Positions 25,628-34,847 of a stretch of DNA of 38,099 bases are shown here, piece after piece. The notes below the pieces were generated by a model. The model saw nothing but the letters and a program-made list of their open reading frames with translations. It searched no databases and was not told the DNA's origin. The position numbers were made by a program, and so were the translations under genes. Position 1 is the stretch's first letter. Each line of letters starts with the position of its first letter. The stretch covers positions 1 through 38,099 of the forward strand of contig JAGXRQ010000061.1 of NCBI GenBank assembly GCA_018335675.1. The letters run 5' to 3'. This stretch comes from Bacteroidota bacterium. GTDB lineage: Bacteria; Bacteroidota; Bacteroidia; Bacteroidales; UBA7960.

Positions 25628-27499
25628 CTAATTCTTATCTAGTTCTTCATAAATAGAATTGTTAGATATGAAGTTTGGAATAATCTCCTTCATTTTTCTT
25701 ACAATATTAAAATCATCGCATTTCTTAGATAGATTTAATAATTCATTAACACTTTGTTCTACTTCTGAAATTGGATGAACTTCAGTATTTGCAATCATTA
25801 TGCGTGGATGATGAGTTGGGATAGTATTTTCGGCATTATTTAATAGCTCTTCGTATAACTTCTCTCCTGCCCTAAGTCCGGTATAAATAATCTCAATGTC
25901 TTTTCCGGGTTCGAGTCCAGAAAGTTTGATTATATTTTTAGCCAAATCAAGAATTTTAACAGATTCACCCATATCAAAAATAAATATTTCGCCACCTTTT
26001 CCCATAGCTCCGGCTTCAAGAACAAGCTGACAAGCTTCGGGTATAGTCATAAAATAGCGAGTAACCTCAGGGTGGGTAATCGTTACAGGTCCTCCATTTT
26101 CAATTTGCTTTTTAAACAATGGGATAACAGAGCCATTGCTACCAAGTACATTTCCAAATCGAGTAGTAATAAATCTAGTTTTACAATGCTGATTTAAGCC
26201 TTGAATATACATCTCAGCAATTCTTTTTGACGCACCCATTACATTTGTAGGATTAACAGCCTTATCGGTTGAAATCATCACAAACTTACTTACGTTAAAT
26301 CTCAAACTATTATCAGCTAATATTTTTGTTCCTGCAACATTTGCCCAGATTGCCTCATAAGCATTTGTTTCCATTATTGGAACATGTTTATATGCTGCAG
26401 CATGAAAAACTATTTCAGGCTTATATTCTTCAAAGAGGTATTTAATTCTATTTTCATCTCTAATATCCCCAATTACAAAATTAACATCAACATTAGGGTA
26501 TTTAGTAATAAACTCAGCTTCCAGATGAAAAACCTGAGTTTCACCTTGATCAATTAGCACAAGCTTTTTAACAGGGAAAGTAGCAATCTGGAATGCCAGT
26601 TCACTTCCAATAGAACCGGCAGCGCCTGTAACAAAGACTGTCTTGTCTGCAAGCTGTTTTAGAATATTCTCTTTCTCAAGATGAATTTCTTCTCTTTGTA
26701 AAAGATCTTCAATTTTCACATCCTTAATTTGCTTAAAACTAAGTTCTCCTTTAATCCATCTTTCAACAGGAGGCACATTAAGAACCTTAACATCATGATT
26801 AAGAGCACACTCAATAATAGACTTCTTTTTATGTTGTGGGAAGTTCTGAATTGCTAATACTAGATTGGAAACTTTATTTTTTTCAAATAATTTTTTAAGT
26901 TCACGACCATCTACAATAATGATTCCCTCAAGTTTTTTGCCAATTTTTGCCGGATTATCATCTATAAAAGCAATTATATTGTATTGAACAACAGGGTCAC
27001 TATCCATTGCTCTTTTAGCTATTATTCCTGCTTCGCCGGCACCATAAATGGCTACATTTATAATAGATTTGCCGCTGTATGCGAAGTCCATATACATTAC
27101 TTTAATAAGTAATCTATAACTTACCAGACAAAAAATGCACGTTATATAATCAATTATTACAATTGAGAATGGGATTATGTGTTTTCCTGTTATGAAAAAC
27201 AATGACATTAAGTTAGAAAAGCTAAAAATGATGCTGCCGGCGCTAATAGAAATAAAAATCAAAACCACATCACTAGTATTTGTGTATCTGATAATTCCGG
27301 AATAAACCTTTGCAATATAAAAAACGGCTGCTCTGACAATTACAACAAAGAACAGAGAGTAATGAAAATTTGACAATATATGAGGTGGTATAGAAAAGTT
27401 AAACCTCAGGTTGTAAGCTAGGGTTAACGAAAAAGCACAAATAAAAATATCTATAAAAAATACTACCCACCTTGGCAAGCTGCCTTTTATCCAAAACAT
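25628..27499 (-). CDS. Membrane-bound UDP-sugar 4,6-dehydratase (FlaA1/CapD/WbpM type)
   Basis: The family makes UDP-4-keto-6-deoxy-sugars for surface polysaccharide, O-antigen or protein glycans. The 623-aa product has four hydrophobic helices in residues 12-135, a first Rossmann-like domain (IYGAGEAGI, 151-159) and a second, catalytic NAD domain with TGAAGSIGSE (291-300). The Tyr-x-x-x-Lys of ordinary SDRs is replaced by MGASK (421-425) after STDKAVNPTNV, the Ser-Met-Lys arrangement of WbpM-type enzymes. TRFGNVLGSNGSV and TGLRAGEKLYEEL are further family segments. It is convergent with sucC. No glycosyltransferase or transporter genes are nearby, so the product glycan is unknown. Confidence 0.92.
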   Translation of the reverse strand: MFWIKGSLPRWVVFFIDIFICAFSLTLAYNLRFNFSIPPHILSNFHYSLFFVVIVRAAVFYIAKVYSGIIRYTNTSDVVLIFISISAGSIIFSFSNLMSLFFITGKHIIPFSIVIIDYITCIFCLVSYRLLIKVMYMDFAYSGKSIINVAIYGAGEAGIIAKRAMDSDPVVQYNIIAFIDDNPAKIGKKLEGIIIVDGRELKKLFEKNKVSNLVLAIQNFPQHKKKSIIECALNHDVKVLNVPPVERWIKGELSFKQIKDVKIEDLLQREEIHLEKENILKQLADKTVFVTGAAGSIGSELAFQIATFPVKKLVLIDQGETQVFHLEAEFITKYPNVDVNFVIGDIRDENRIKYLFEEYKPEIVFHAAAYKHVPIMETNAYEAIWANVAGTKILADNSLRFNVSKFVMISTDKAVNPTNVMGASKRIAEMYIQGLNQHCKTRFITTRFGNVLGSNGSVIPLFKKQIENGGPVTITHPEVTRYFMTIPEACQLVLEAGAMGKGGEIFIFDMGESVKILDLAKNIIKLSGLEPGKDIEIIYTGLRAGEKLYEELLNNAENTIPTHHPRIMIANTEVHPISEVEQSVNELLNLSKKCDDFNIVRKMKEIIPNFISNNSIYEELDKN

Positions 27500-27574
27500 A
27501 ATTTATTGTTTTGTTATGAAAATGATTTGTTAAGACAAAAATAACATTTAAAAATCTTTGTAATCTTTATTTTT

Positions 27575-27582
27575 TAATTTTG
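27575..27582 (+). promoter_or_regulatory. -7 box for gcvT
   Basis: TAATTTTG matches TAnnTTTG, 52 bases ahead of the ATG at 27635. No glycine-riboswitch-like fold was recognised in the short leader. Confidence 0.5.
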
Positions 27583-27634
27583 CTGAAATAAAAATTTACA
27601 TTTTCATTAACCGCTTACAAACATAAATAAAATT

Positions 27635-28726
27635 ATGAAAGCTACTATATTTAAAGACAAGCATGAGTCTCTCGGTGGAAAGATGGTTGAATTTGCCGGA
27701 TTTTATATGCCGGTACAGTTTGAAGGAATAAATGTTGAGCATGAAACGGTAAGAAAAGCAATAGGCTTATTCGATGTTTCTCACATGGGCGAATTTTGGG
27801 TTGAAGGCATAAAGGCATTTGAATTATGCCAGAAAGTGAGTACAAACAATGTTGCTGCATTAACCGATGGAAAAGTGCAGTATTCATGTTTCCCAAACGA
27901 CAAAGGCGGAATTGTTGATGATTTTCTTCTATACCGTTTTAATGAGCAAAAATATTTAATGGTTGTAAATGCAGCCAATATTGAAAAAGATTGGGCATGG
28001 GTTTCCAAGCAAAATGAAAGCATTGGTGCAAAAATAACAAACGCATCAGACGATACTTCCCAATTAGCTGTTCAAGGTCCACTAGCATTAAAAGCAATGC
28101 AAAAGCTAACGAAAGAAAGTATATTAGATATGGAATATTATACTTTCAAAGTTATAACATTTGCAGGTATTGAGAATGTATTGTTCTCTATAACAGGATA
28201 TACAGGAGCAGGTGGCTGTGAGATTTATTTTCCACACAATGTTGGCAATAAAATTTTTGACGCGGTTATGGAAGCCGGAAAAGAATTTGGTATTAAGCCG
28301 ATTGGACTTGCAGCAAGAGATACTTTAAGACTGGAAATGGGATTTTGTTTGTATGGAAATGATATTAATGATACTACATCTCCAATTGAAGCAAAACTAG
28401 GTTGGATTACAAAATTTGTTGAAGGCAATGATTTCATTAACAGACCAGCCCTTGAAAAGCAAAAAAATGAAGGTGTTTCAAAAACTTTAGTTGGCTTTGA
28501 AATGATTGACAAGGGTATTCCAAGACAGCATTATCCAATTCTGGATTCTAAATCGAATATTATTGGAGAAGTAACATCCGGAACTATGTCGCCATCACTA
28601 AAAGTTGGAATTGGGATGGGCTATGTTAAGCCTGAATTTTCAAAAATTGACACTGAAATATTCATAGATATAAGAGGAAAAGCTTTAAAGGCCAAAGTTG
28701 TAAAGCTCCCATTCTATAAGGGATAA
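27635..28726 (+). CDS. gcvT: Glycine cleavage system T protein (aminomethyltransferase)
   Basis: GcvT takes the aminomethyl group from lipoyl-GcvH and passes methylene to tetrahydrofolate, releasing ammonia. The 363-aa product has the folate-domain features [49 protein letters not shown] and [15 protein letters not shown], then [19 protein letters not shown], whose Asp/Arg residues line the folate pocket. The C-terminal barrel domain has [21 protein letters not shown]. It stands alone between promoter and terminator; gcvH and gcvP are not in the window. Its lipoylated partner would need LipA, encoded about 4 kb to the left. Confidence 0.96.
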   Translation: MKATIFKDKHESLGGKMVEFAGFYMPVQFEGINVEHETVRKAIGLFDVSHMGEFWVEGIKAFELCQKVSTNNVAALTDGKVQYSCFPNDKGGIVDDFLLYRFNEQKYLMVVNAANIEKDWAWVSKQNESIGAKITNASDDTSQLAVQGPLALKAMQKLTKESILDMEYYTFKVITFAGIENVLFSITGYTGAGGCEIYFPHNVGNKIFDAVMEAGKEFGIKPIGLAARDTLRLEMGFCLYGNDINDTTSPIEAKLGWITKFVEGNDFINRPALEKQKNEGVSKTLVGFEMIDKGIPRQHYPILDSKSNIIGEVTSGTMSPSLKVGIGMGYVKPEFSKIDTEIFIDIRGKALKAKVVKLPFYKG

Positions 28727-28752
28727 GCCGAATAGTTAAAAATAAATTTTAT

Positions 28753-28800
28753 AGCTGCTGCATAGGGTTATCATAACCAACCTTTGCAGCAGCTTTTTTA
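28753..28800 (+). terminator. Terminator after gcvT
   Basis: AGCTGCTGCA (28753-28762) pairs with TGCAGCAGCT (28785-28794) around a loop that itself holds a GGTTA/TAACC stem (28766-28778). TTTTTTA follows. Confidence 0.9.
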
Positions 28801-28906
28801 TATAAATTGCTAATGATTGTATTTAACTTTATTTTAGGGATTACAATAATCACAGACCGCTAAAAATTAGTAACTTTATAGCTATAAAGGAATTAAATCT
28901 TATTTG

Positions 28907-29899
28907 ATGAAAAGAGAAATTATCAGGAGCGTTACAGTTTTATTACTAAGTGTTGTATTCATCACACTCCCGGCGATAAAAGCATATCCATTCGGGTTTC
29001 ATGCACATAGAAAAATAAACAGGATGGCTGTTTTTACTTTACCACCTGAAATGGTAGGCTTTTTCAGAAAGCATATTGAGTACATTACAGAACAGAGTAT
29101 TCAGCCGGATAGACTTGCACATGCTATACCAGGTGAAGCTCCAAGACATTATATTGATATTGACCAATATGGAGAGAATCCATTTGCAACAGTGCCAAAA
29201 ACATGGACAAAAGCTGTTGAAAAATACTCTGAGGATACACTTATGGCTCATGGGGTATTACCTTGGCATATAAATGTAATGATGACAAGGCTTACTAGAG
29301 CATTTGAATCTGGAGACGTTGACCGGATTCTATATAATGCCGCGCATATTGGGCACTACATAGCCGATGCGTGCACGCCCTTGCATACAACAAAATACTA
29401 TAATGGAAGAACTCCAGATGAAGTAGGGATACATGGATTTTGGGAAAGCCGATTACCCGAACTTTATGCCGATGGTTTTAATTATTTCGTTGGAAGAGCT
29501 GAGTATATAGAATATCCGCTTGAGAAAGTTTGGGAATTAGTAAAAAACAGCCATTTAAAAGTGGATACAATTTATCAGGTATTTAATGATTTAAGATTAA
29601 GGATGGGTGCTGATAGAGTGTATTCTCACGAATCTAGGGGCATGTCTAATATGAGGGTTTACTCACGCGATTTTTCAAAAGCTTTTCATGAAGAGCTTAA
29701 GTTTATGGTTGAAAGACAAATGAAACTCGCTACAAAAAGTGTTGGAGATTTTTGGTACACAGCATGGGTAAATGCAGGGCAGCCTGAGTTATCAAAAGTT
29801 GTAAAAGCAGTAAGTGAAGATCACATAAAGGAACTGGAAGAAGAAAAAAAGAAATTCGAGCAGACTGAAAAACCCCAAGGAAGGTATTATCCTCAATAA
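28907..29899 (+). CDS. Exported zinc-dependent phospholipase C / S1-P1 nuclease fold protein
   Basis: The product is 330 aa from the ATG at 28907 (an upstream TTG is not needed). The signal peptide covers about residues 1-26. Metal-ligand segments follow in the order of the PLC/S1-P1 fold: FHAHRKINRMAVF (31-43), HYIDID (81-86), LPWHI (118-122), AHIGHYIADACTPLH (146-160) and GIHGFWES (174-181). These His and Asp/Glu residues would hold three zinc ions. This supports a secreted or periplasmic phosphoesterase acting on phospholipid head groups or nucleic acids; which one cannot be told. The C-terminus is a charged helix (EEEKKKFEQ) with no type IX sorting domain. It stands as a single gene. Confidence 0.8.
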   Translation: MKREIIRSVTVLLLSVVFITLPAIKAYPFGFHAHRKINRMAVFTLPPEMVGFFRKHIEYITEQSIQPDRLAHAIPGEAPRHYIDIDQYGENPFATVPKTWTKAVEKYSEDTLMAHGVLPWHINVMMTRLTRAFESGDVDRILYNAAHIGHYIADACTPLHTTKYYNGRTPDEVGIHGFWESRLPELYADGFNYFVGRAEYIEYPLEKVWELVKNSHLKVDTIYQVFNDLRLRMGADRVYSHESRGMSNMRVYSRDFSKAFHEELKFMVERQMKLATKSVGDFWYTAWVNAGQPELSKVVKAVSEDHIKELEEEKKKFEQTEKPQGRYYPQ

Positions 29900-29907
29900 T
29901 TAATAAT

Positions 29908-30411
29908 CTACAGTCTTTTAAAGTAAAATAGATATGTAAAATATGCTATTACAGAAGGTATGATTATAATTGTATGCAAAAGAGATAGAAATACCATACC
30001 ATAATCTGAAGGCTTCGATATAATAAGAGGAATAGCTAAAAATACTATTTGAGAGACAGTAAACAACCAAAAGCCCAGTATTCCTTTTCTACTTGTCATT
30101 GCTAATCCTATTATACCAATCACAGGCATAGCAGCCATTGCAACAATTATAGCAGACATTACATTCCAAGTTTTAAGATGTATACCAATAGCAAACAAAT
30201 GAATGCTGTTATAGTTGACAAACACATCAGGATTGAAGTGAGCTATATTCATAAAAACACCTACTATGAAATTCAAAACCATTATAAAATAAGCCACAAC
30301 AGATATCACTACAATAATTCCAGGTTTGTGAACTTTAACTTCGGCTAATTTTTCCTTTATTTCTTCCTTTTGGTCTGAAACATGATGAACAATAATAACA
30401 TCTTCTTGCAT
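29908..30411 (-). CDS. Four-helix membrane protein of unknown function
   Basis: The product is 167 aa. Residues 1-28 are charged and probably cytoplasmic (VSDQKEEIKEKLAEVKVHKPG). Four hydrophobic segments follow, at about 30-54, 78-103, 110-130 and 140-162. Between the first two lies a polar loop with the sequence HFNPDVFVNYNSIHLF. I do not recognise the family and see no conserved polar residue inside the helices that would indicate a transporter or enzyme. It follows hutH on the same strand across 73 bases that contain a hairpin, so it is probably separately controlled. Confidence 0.65.
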   Translation of the reverse strand: MQEDVIIVHHVSDQKEEIKEKLAEVKVHKPGIIVVISVVAYFIMVLNFIVGVFMNIAHFNPDVFVNYNSIHLFAIGIHLKTWNVMSAIIVAMAAMPVIGIIGLAMTSRKGILGFWLFTVSQIVFLAIPLIISKPSDYGMVFLSLLHTIIIIPSVIAYFTYLFYFKRL

Positions 30412-30458
30412 CTGTCTGACTTTTAATTAATAATGTGCCAACTTTTAGGCAATCTTTC

Positions 30459-30480
30459 AAAAGTAATTTCTATTACTTTT
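30459..30480 (-). terminator. Possible terminator after hutH
   Basis: AAAAGTAAT (30459-30467) pairs with ATTACTTTT (30472-30480) around TTCT. It begins 5 bases after the hutH stop. On the minus strand only a short TTTT ends the stem, so it may be weak. Confidence 0.5.
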
Positions 30481-30484
30481 ATTT

Positions 30485-31984
30485 TTATACGTATTTCACG
30501 GGTTTTTTGTTCACAATAAAATTAATTGATTTGTGGATTTCTACAAACATTAATTTGTCATTTTCGACGAATGATACGTATTGCCTGAATTTAACCAGTA
30601 AACTTTCCAACAAAGGAGACGTTTTTAATGGTTTTCTAAATTCAATAGCTTGACCTGCATTAAACAGTTCAATAGCAAGTATTTTCTCAACATTTTCTGC
30701 AATTTTCAGGGCTTTTACCGCCGCATTGGCTCCCATACTTACATGATCTTCCTGTCCTTGAGAACTTTCAATAGAATCTACAGACGCAGGTGTGCAGAAC
30801 TGTTTATTTTGGCTTACAATAGATGCTGCAGTATATTGGGGAATCATGAAACCGGAATTCAAACCGGGGTGAGCCACCAAAAATGAAGGTAAGCCCCTCT
30901 CCCCTGCTATTAGCCTGTAAATTCTCCTTTCAGAGATATTACCCAGCTCTGCCAATGCAATTGCAAGAAAATCTAGGACTAACGCTAAAGGTTGTCCGTG
31001 AAAATTACCTGCAGATATTATTTTATCGCTTTCAGGGAAAATTGTAGGATTGTCTGTAACAGCGTTTATTTCATTAGTAACAACCTGAATAACATAGTTT
31101 ATGGCATCTTTACTTGCTCCATGAACCTGAGGCATACACCTGAATGAATAAGGATCTTGGACATGCTTTTTAGGCTGTTTTATCAGTTCACTTCCTTCAA
31201 GTATCTTTCTGATATTCTTTGCAGTTTCTATCTGACCTGAGTGATGCCTGATTTGATGCACGTCATCGTCAAATGGTTCAATTCTACCATCATATGCCTC
31301 AAGCGACAATGCTCCTATTGTATCTGCCCATTCTACAATGTTATTGGCCTTTATAAGGCTGTAAACCGCGTATGAAGCCATGAATTGTGTTCCATTAAGC
31401 AAAGCAAGACCTTCCTTTGAAGCTAGCTTAACCGCCTCTAAATTGAGCTCTGCCAAAACTTCAGCAGCTTCTCTGGTTTTTCCGTTATAAATAACTTGTC
31501 CCATCCCAATAAGAGGCAGACATAAATGCGCCAGAGGACAAAGATCACCACTCGCTCCGAGCGAACCCTGTTCATAAACTATTGGAATTATATCATTATT
31601 ATAGAAATCAATAAGCCTCTGAACAGTATCTAATTGCACCCCTGATTTACCATAAGATAAAGATTGAACCTTTAAAAGCAGCATTATCTTAACTATATCC
31701 GGTCTTACTATATCACCTATGCCACATGCATGCGACATCATAAGGTTTTCCTGAAGTTTACCTAGGTCTGATTCACTAATAGAATGGTTGCACAAAGAAC
31801 CGAAACCCGTAGTAACTCCATAAACAGGCTCTTTCTGTGTTGCAATTTTATTGTCGAGATAATTTCTGCAATCAACTATTAGCTTTTCTGCTTCTTTGGA
31901 TAAGGCAAGTTTCTTTTTTGATGATAAAATTGTTTCAACATCCTGTATTGTTAGCGTTTTCGGACTTATATGATGTATTTCCAT
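30485..31984 (-). CDS. hutH: Histidine ammonia-lyase
   Basis: HutH converts L-histidine to urocanate and ammonia. The 499-aa product has YGVTTGFGSL, then MSHACGIGD. The Ser84-His85 pair at the selectivity site is the arrangement of histidine lyases, unlike the His-Leu of tyrosine lyases. GSLGASGDLCPLAHL supplies the Ala144-Ser145-Gly146 triad that cyclises to the MIO cofactor. QDPYSFRCMPQVHGA and NFHGQPLA are further conserved segments. The length is normal. No hutU, hutI or hutG genes are beside it. It starts 32 bases after hisS on the same strand, so both genes probably share a transcript. Confidence 0.95.
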   Translation of the reverse strand: MEIHHISPKTLTIQDVETILSSKKKLALSKEAEKLIVDCRNYLDNKIATQKEPVYGVTTGFGSLCNHSISESDLGKLQENLMMSHACGIGDIVRPDIVKIMLLLKVQSLSYGKSGVQLDTVQRLIDFYNNDIIPIVYEQGSLGASGDLCPLAHLCLPLIGMGQVIYNGKTREAAEVLAELNLEAVKLASKEGLALLNGTQFMASYAVYSLIKANNIVEWADTIGALSLEAYDGRIEPFDDDVHQIRHHSGQIETAKNIRKILEGSELIKQPKKHVQDPYSFRCMPQVHGASKDAINYVIQVVTNEINAVTDNPTIFPESDKIISAGNFHGQPLALVLDFLAIALAELGNISERRIYRLIAGERGLPSFLVAHPGLNSGFMIPQYTAASIVSQNKQFCTPASVDSIESSQGQEDHVSMGANAAVKALKIAENVEKILAIELFNAGQAIEFRKPLKTSPLLESLLVKFRQYVSFVENDKLMFVEIHKSINFIVNKKPVKYV

Positions 31985-32016
31985 AGTATATTTAAGAAGT
32001 TTATTTGTAACGATTG

Positions 32017-33387
32017 TTATAATTTCTTTATAATATCAATAGCTTGTTGAATGCTTACATTTTTTTGCTCCCCTGATACCATATTTTTTAATGTAACAGT
32101 TTTATTATCAATCTCTTCCTGTCCGGCCATTATAACAAAAGGAACACCAACTTTAGAGGCATACTGCATTTGTTTTTTCATTTTGGCATCTTCGGGAAAT
32201 AATTGACATTTAATACCTTCATTGCGCAAAGCATTTAAAACATCAAGATTATACTTCAGTTCATTCTCACCAAAATTAATTGCTATAACGCTGGTGGATG
32301 TAGACGTATTCTCAGGAAATTTATTCAGTTCATTTAATACATCATAAATACGGTCTGCTCCAAAAGAAATTCCCACTCCAGAAACTCCAGGCAATCCGAA
32401 AATTCCTGTAAGGTCGTCGTATCTTCCACCTCCACTTATGCTTCCCATAGCTACATCAACAGCTTTAACTTCTATAATTGCACCGGTATAATAGTTTAAA
32501 CCTCTGGCAAGCGTTAAATCAAGTTCAACAGTTATATCAATACTTAGCTTTTCAATAATGCTAAAAACCTCCCTGATTTCAGCAATACCCAATAATCCGA
32601 TTTCAGATGATTTTAAGATTTCGCCCAGTTTGTTCAGCTTTGCCTCGTTTGTGCCTTGCAATAATAAAACAGGTTCTAGCTTTTTAATTGCCTCGCTTGA
32701 TAAGCCTTTAGATGCAAGCTCTGCTTTCACATTATCAAGACCGATTTTATCAAGCTTGTCTATTGCAATGGTAATATCAATTATTTTTTCAGATTCTCCA
32801 ATAAACTCCGCAATTCCGGTTAGAATTTTTCTATTATTCAGCTTGACTAAAACATTAATGCCCAATGCTTTAAAAATGTCATCAACAATTTTAACAAGCT
32901 CGGCCTCATTATACAAAGAATCGCTGCCTATCACATCAACATCACATTGATAAAACTCACGATATCTGCCTCTTTGAGGTTTATCAGCTCTCCAAACCGG
33001 CTGAATCTGATACCTTTTAAAAGGGAAATTTATTTCGTGTTGATATTGTACTACATACCTTGCGAAAGGCACTGTAAGGTCATACCTCAGAGCTTTTTCG
33101 CAAATCTGAGCAGATAATTTATTGGAATCTTTTGAGTTTAAATCTGAAGCCTCAACTTTTGACAAGTAATCCCCTGAATTCAAAATTCTGAATATAAGTC
33201 TATCGCCTTCCTCCCCGTATTTACCCATTAAGGTAGAAAGATTCTCCATAGAAGGAGTTTCAATCGGATTATATCCATAAAGTTGAAAAACTTGCTTTAT
33301 TGTATCAAAAATATAATTCCTGCGGGCAATTTCAACAGGGTTGAAATCTCTTGTTCCTTTTGGAATTCCTGGTTTTTCTTTAGCCAT
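32017..33387 (-). CDS. hisS: Histidyl-tRNA synthetase
   Basis: HisS is a class II synthetase that charges tRNA-His. The 456-aa product has motif 1 around [19 protein letters not shown], motif 2 in [22 protein letters not shown], the histidine-specific [17 protein letters not shown] and motif 3 in [15 protein letters not shown]. The C-terminal anticodon-binding domain follows ([19 protein letters not shown]). The length is complete. It has its own well-formed promoter and is followed closely by hutH, an arrangement in which a histidine-using translation enzyme and a histidine-degrading enzyme would be made together. Confidence 0.97.
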   Translation of the reverse strand: MAKEKPGIPKGTRDFNPVEIARRNYIFDTIKQVFQLYGYNPIETPSMENLSTLMGKYGEEGDRLIFRILNSGDYLSKVEASDLNSKDSNKLSAQICEKALRYDLTVPFARYVVQYQHEINFPFKRYQIQPVWRADKPQRGRYREFYQCDVDVIGSDSLYNEAELVKIVDDIFKALGINVLVKLNNRKILTGIAEFIGESEKIIDITIAIDKLDKIGLDNVKAELASKGLSSEAIKKLEPVLLLQGTNEAKLNKLGEILKSSEIGLLGIAEIREVFSIIEKLSIDITVELDLTLARGLNYYTGAIIEVKAVDVAMGSISGGGRYDDLTGIFGLPGVSGVGISFGADRIYDVLNELNKFPENTSTSTSVIAINFGENELKYNLDVLNALRNEGIKCQLFPEDAKMKKQMQYASKVGVPFVIMAGQEEIDNKTVTLKNMVSGEQKNVSIQQAIDIIKKL

Positions 33388-33407
33388 AATGATTTTATTA
33401 AGAAAGG

Positions 33408-33440
33408 CAAAAATAATAGTTTTTACTGAATCATTTCAAA
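33408..33440 (-). promoter_or_regulatory. hisS-hutH promoter
   Basis: Minus-strand TTTG (33437-33440), 21 bases, TATTTTTG (33408-33415) is a near-ideal Bacteroidota promoter. The -7 box ends 21 bases ahead of the hisS ATG. Confidence 0.75.
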
Positions 33441-33460
33441 CTTCATTCTTGTAATCACTA

Positions 33461-34630
33461 TTATCCTTTTATAACAGCAAGAGGTTTCAGTTCAACCAGA
33501 ACATCCACAAGGTCTTGTTGGTTTTTCATTACTTCGTCAATGTTTTTGTAGGCGCTGGATGCTTCTTCTAGGTCGTTGGCATTGCGTATAGAGTGGATTA
33601 TGCCTTTTTCGTTTAGATAATTGATTTCTTTTTTCAGGTCTAATGAGCGTATTGCTTCTTTTCTGCCCATAACTCTTCCTGCGCCGTGTGAGCAGCTTTC
33701 AAAACTGTCTTTATTGCCTTTGCCTTTCACAATATAGCTGTTTGTTCCTTGTGAGCCAGGTATAATGCCAGTAGTTTTTTTGTCGGCTTTAGTAGCTCCT
33801 TTGCGATGTATTATAACTTCTCTTCCAAAATGCTGCTCTTTGCTTGCATAATTATGTGCGATATTAATAATTGGCGCAAACTTCACACTTGCTTTATAAT
33901 GATCCTGAAATACACTTACAATTCTCTCCATCATAAGTTTACGGTTTGCCAAAGCAAAATCTACGCAGTAATTCATTTCATTGAAGTATTGAATGCCTTG
34001 TTCTGAGTCTAGATGCAGATATGCAAGTTGCACAGATTTAGGTACAGGGCTCTTCATCTTTTCATTTAAGTCAACAGCCATACGATTGTAATAATCAGCT
34101 ACTTGCTTTCCGAGATTTCTACTGCCGGAGTGAACCATAATCCAAATTTTATTATCATTAGACTGTTGGATTTCTATAAAGTGGTTGCCACCTCCAAGAG
34201 TTCCTATCTGTCGTCTGGCGCTATCGTATTCTCTTCTGATTACCGGCATTTTATCAAGGTTGTATCCTGATGGCATTAATTCTTCAGCTTGTTGAGTTTT
34301 ATGATGTTTAAAACCCAGTGGAATCAACATTCTTATATCGCTTAGTATTTGCTTAAGTTTATCTCTGGGAATTTCTTCAATGTTGGTCTGAACAGCACAC
34401 ATTCCGCAGCCTATATCAACCCCGACAGCATTGGGGATAATAACTTCTTTTGTAGCCAAAACTCCGCCTATAGGCATTCCAAACCCCTGATGACAATCGG
34501 GCATTAAAGCGATATGCTTGAATGCATAAGGATGATTAGCAAGGTTTTTTGCCTGCTCAAGTGCACCATCTTCAATATCATCAAGCCATAGCTTAATTGG
34601 AAGCTTTTCTGTTTTTAACTCTTTTAGCAT
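33461..34630 (-). CDS. rtcB: RtcB RNA ligase
   Basis: RtcB joins RNA 2',3'-cyclic phosphate (or 3'-phosphate) and 5'-OH ends using GTP and Mn2+, healing cleaved tRNA or rRNA. The 389-aa product keeps the family signature: MPDCHQGFGMPIGGV (43-57), VGVDIGCGM with Asp72 and Cys75, LGGGNHFIE (His150), VHSGSRNLG (His167), NIAHNY (His259), HRKGAT, IIPGSQGT and SCSHGAGR, whose His315 is the expected GMP-accepting residue. No rtcA, rtcR or archease gene is nearby. Its upstream region is replaced by a nine-unit octamer array starting 12 bases before the ATG, so its expression may be affected by repeat number. Confidence 0.95.
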   Translation of the reverse strand: MLKELKTEKLPIKLWLDDIEDGALEQAKNLANHPYAFKHIALMPDCHQGFGMPIGGVLATKEVIIPNAVGVDIGCGMCAVQTNIEEIPRDKLKQILSDIRMLIPLGFKHHKTQQAEELMPSGYNLDKMPVIRREYDSARRQIGTLGGGNHFIEIQQSNDNKIWIMVHSGSRNLGKQVADYYNRMAVDLNEKMKSPVPKSVQLAYLHLDSEQGIQYFNEMNYCVDFALANRKLMMERIVSVFQDHYKASVKFAPIINIAHNYASKEQHFGREVIIHRKGATKADKKTTGIIPGSQGTNSYIVKGKGNKDSFESCSHGAGRVMGRKEAIRSLDLKKEINYLNEKGIIHSIRNANDLEEASSAYKNIDEVMKNQQDLVDVLVELKPLAVIKG

Positions 34631-34641
34631 AAGTTAAGGTT

Positions 34642-34713
34642 AATGTGCCAATGTGCCAATGTGTTAATGTGTTAATGTGCCAATGTGTTAATTTGTTAAT
34701 GTGCCAATGTGCT
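34642..34713 (-). repeat. Nine-unit 8-bp tandem array ahead of rtcB
   Basis: Nine contiguous 8-base units of the type AATGTGCC (variants AATGTGTT, AATTTGTT, AATGTGCT) run from 34642 to 34713. They occupy the 5' flank of rtcB, which is on the minus strand. Confidence 0.95.
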
Positions 34714-34754
34714 AATTTATTTCAACTTACGAATTACTCTTAATCCTTACATTC

Positions 34755-34800
34755 CTCTGAACCACGGGATATCTCGCTAACGCTCGATATGACAGGCTTT
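34755..34800. repeat. REP-like imperfect palindrome
   Basis: Around 34768-34791, GATATCTCGCTAACGCTCGATATG forms an imperfect palindrome with GATAT ends and a GC-TAAC-GC centre. The flanks CCACG and GACAGGC add GC-rich bases in otherwise AT-rich DNA. I recall similar TCATATCGAGCG...CGAGATAT dispersed elements in Bacteroidota genomes. Confidence 0.55.
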
Positions 34801-34815
34801 TCAAACCTTAAAATT

Positions 34816-34847
34816 GGCACATTAGCACATTGGCATATTAATTAATT
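34816..34847. repeat. Inverted partner of the octamer array at the ettA end
   Basis: GGCACATT, AGCACATT, GGCATATT and AATTAATT follow in 8-base steps. They are the reverse complement of the array ahead of rtcB; a 15-base stretch is exactly shared. The ettA stop codon (34838-34840) lies inside. Confidence 0.8.

Noticed and set aside
29076-29273. Overlapping frames within the phospholipase-like gene
   Set aside because: The main frame carries all metal-ligand motifs; the others are low-complexity shadows.
30485-31984. Tyrosine or phenylalanine ammonia-lyase of a pigment cluster
   Set aside because: The selectivity site reads Ser-His (84-85) as in histidine lyases, and no polyene or ketosynthase genes are nearby.
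34642-34713. CRISPR array
   Set aside because: The units are 8 bp, contiguous and without spacers, and no cas gene is near.
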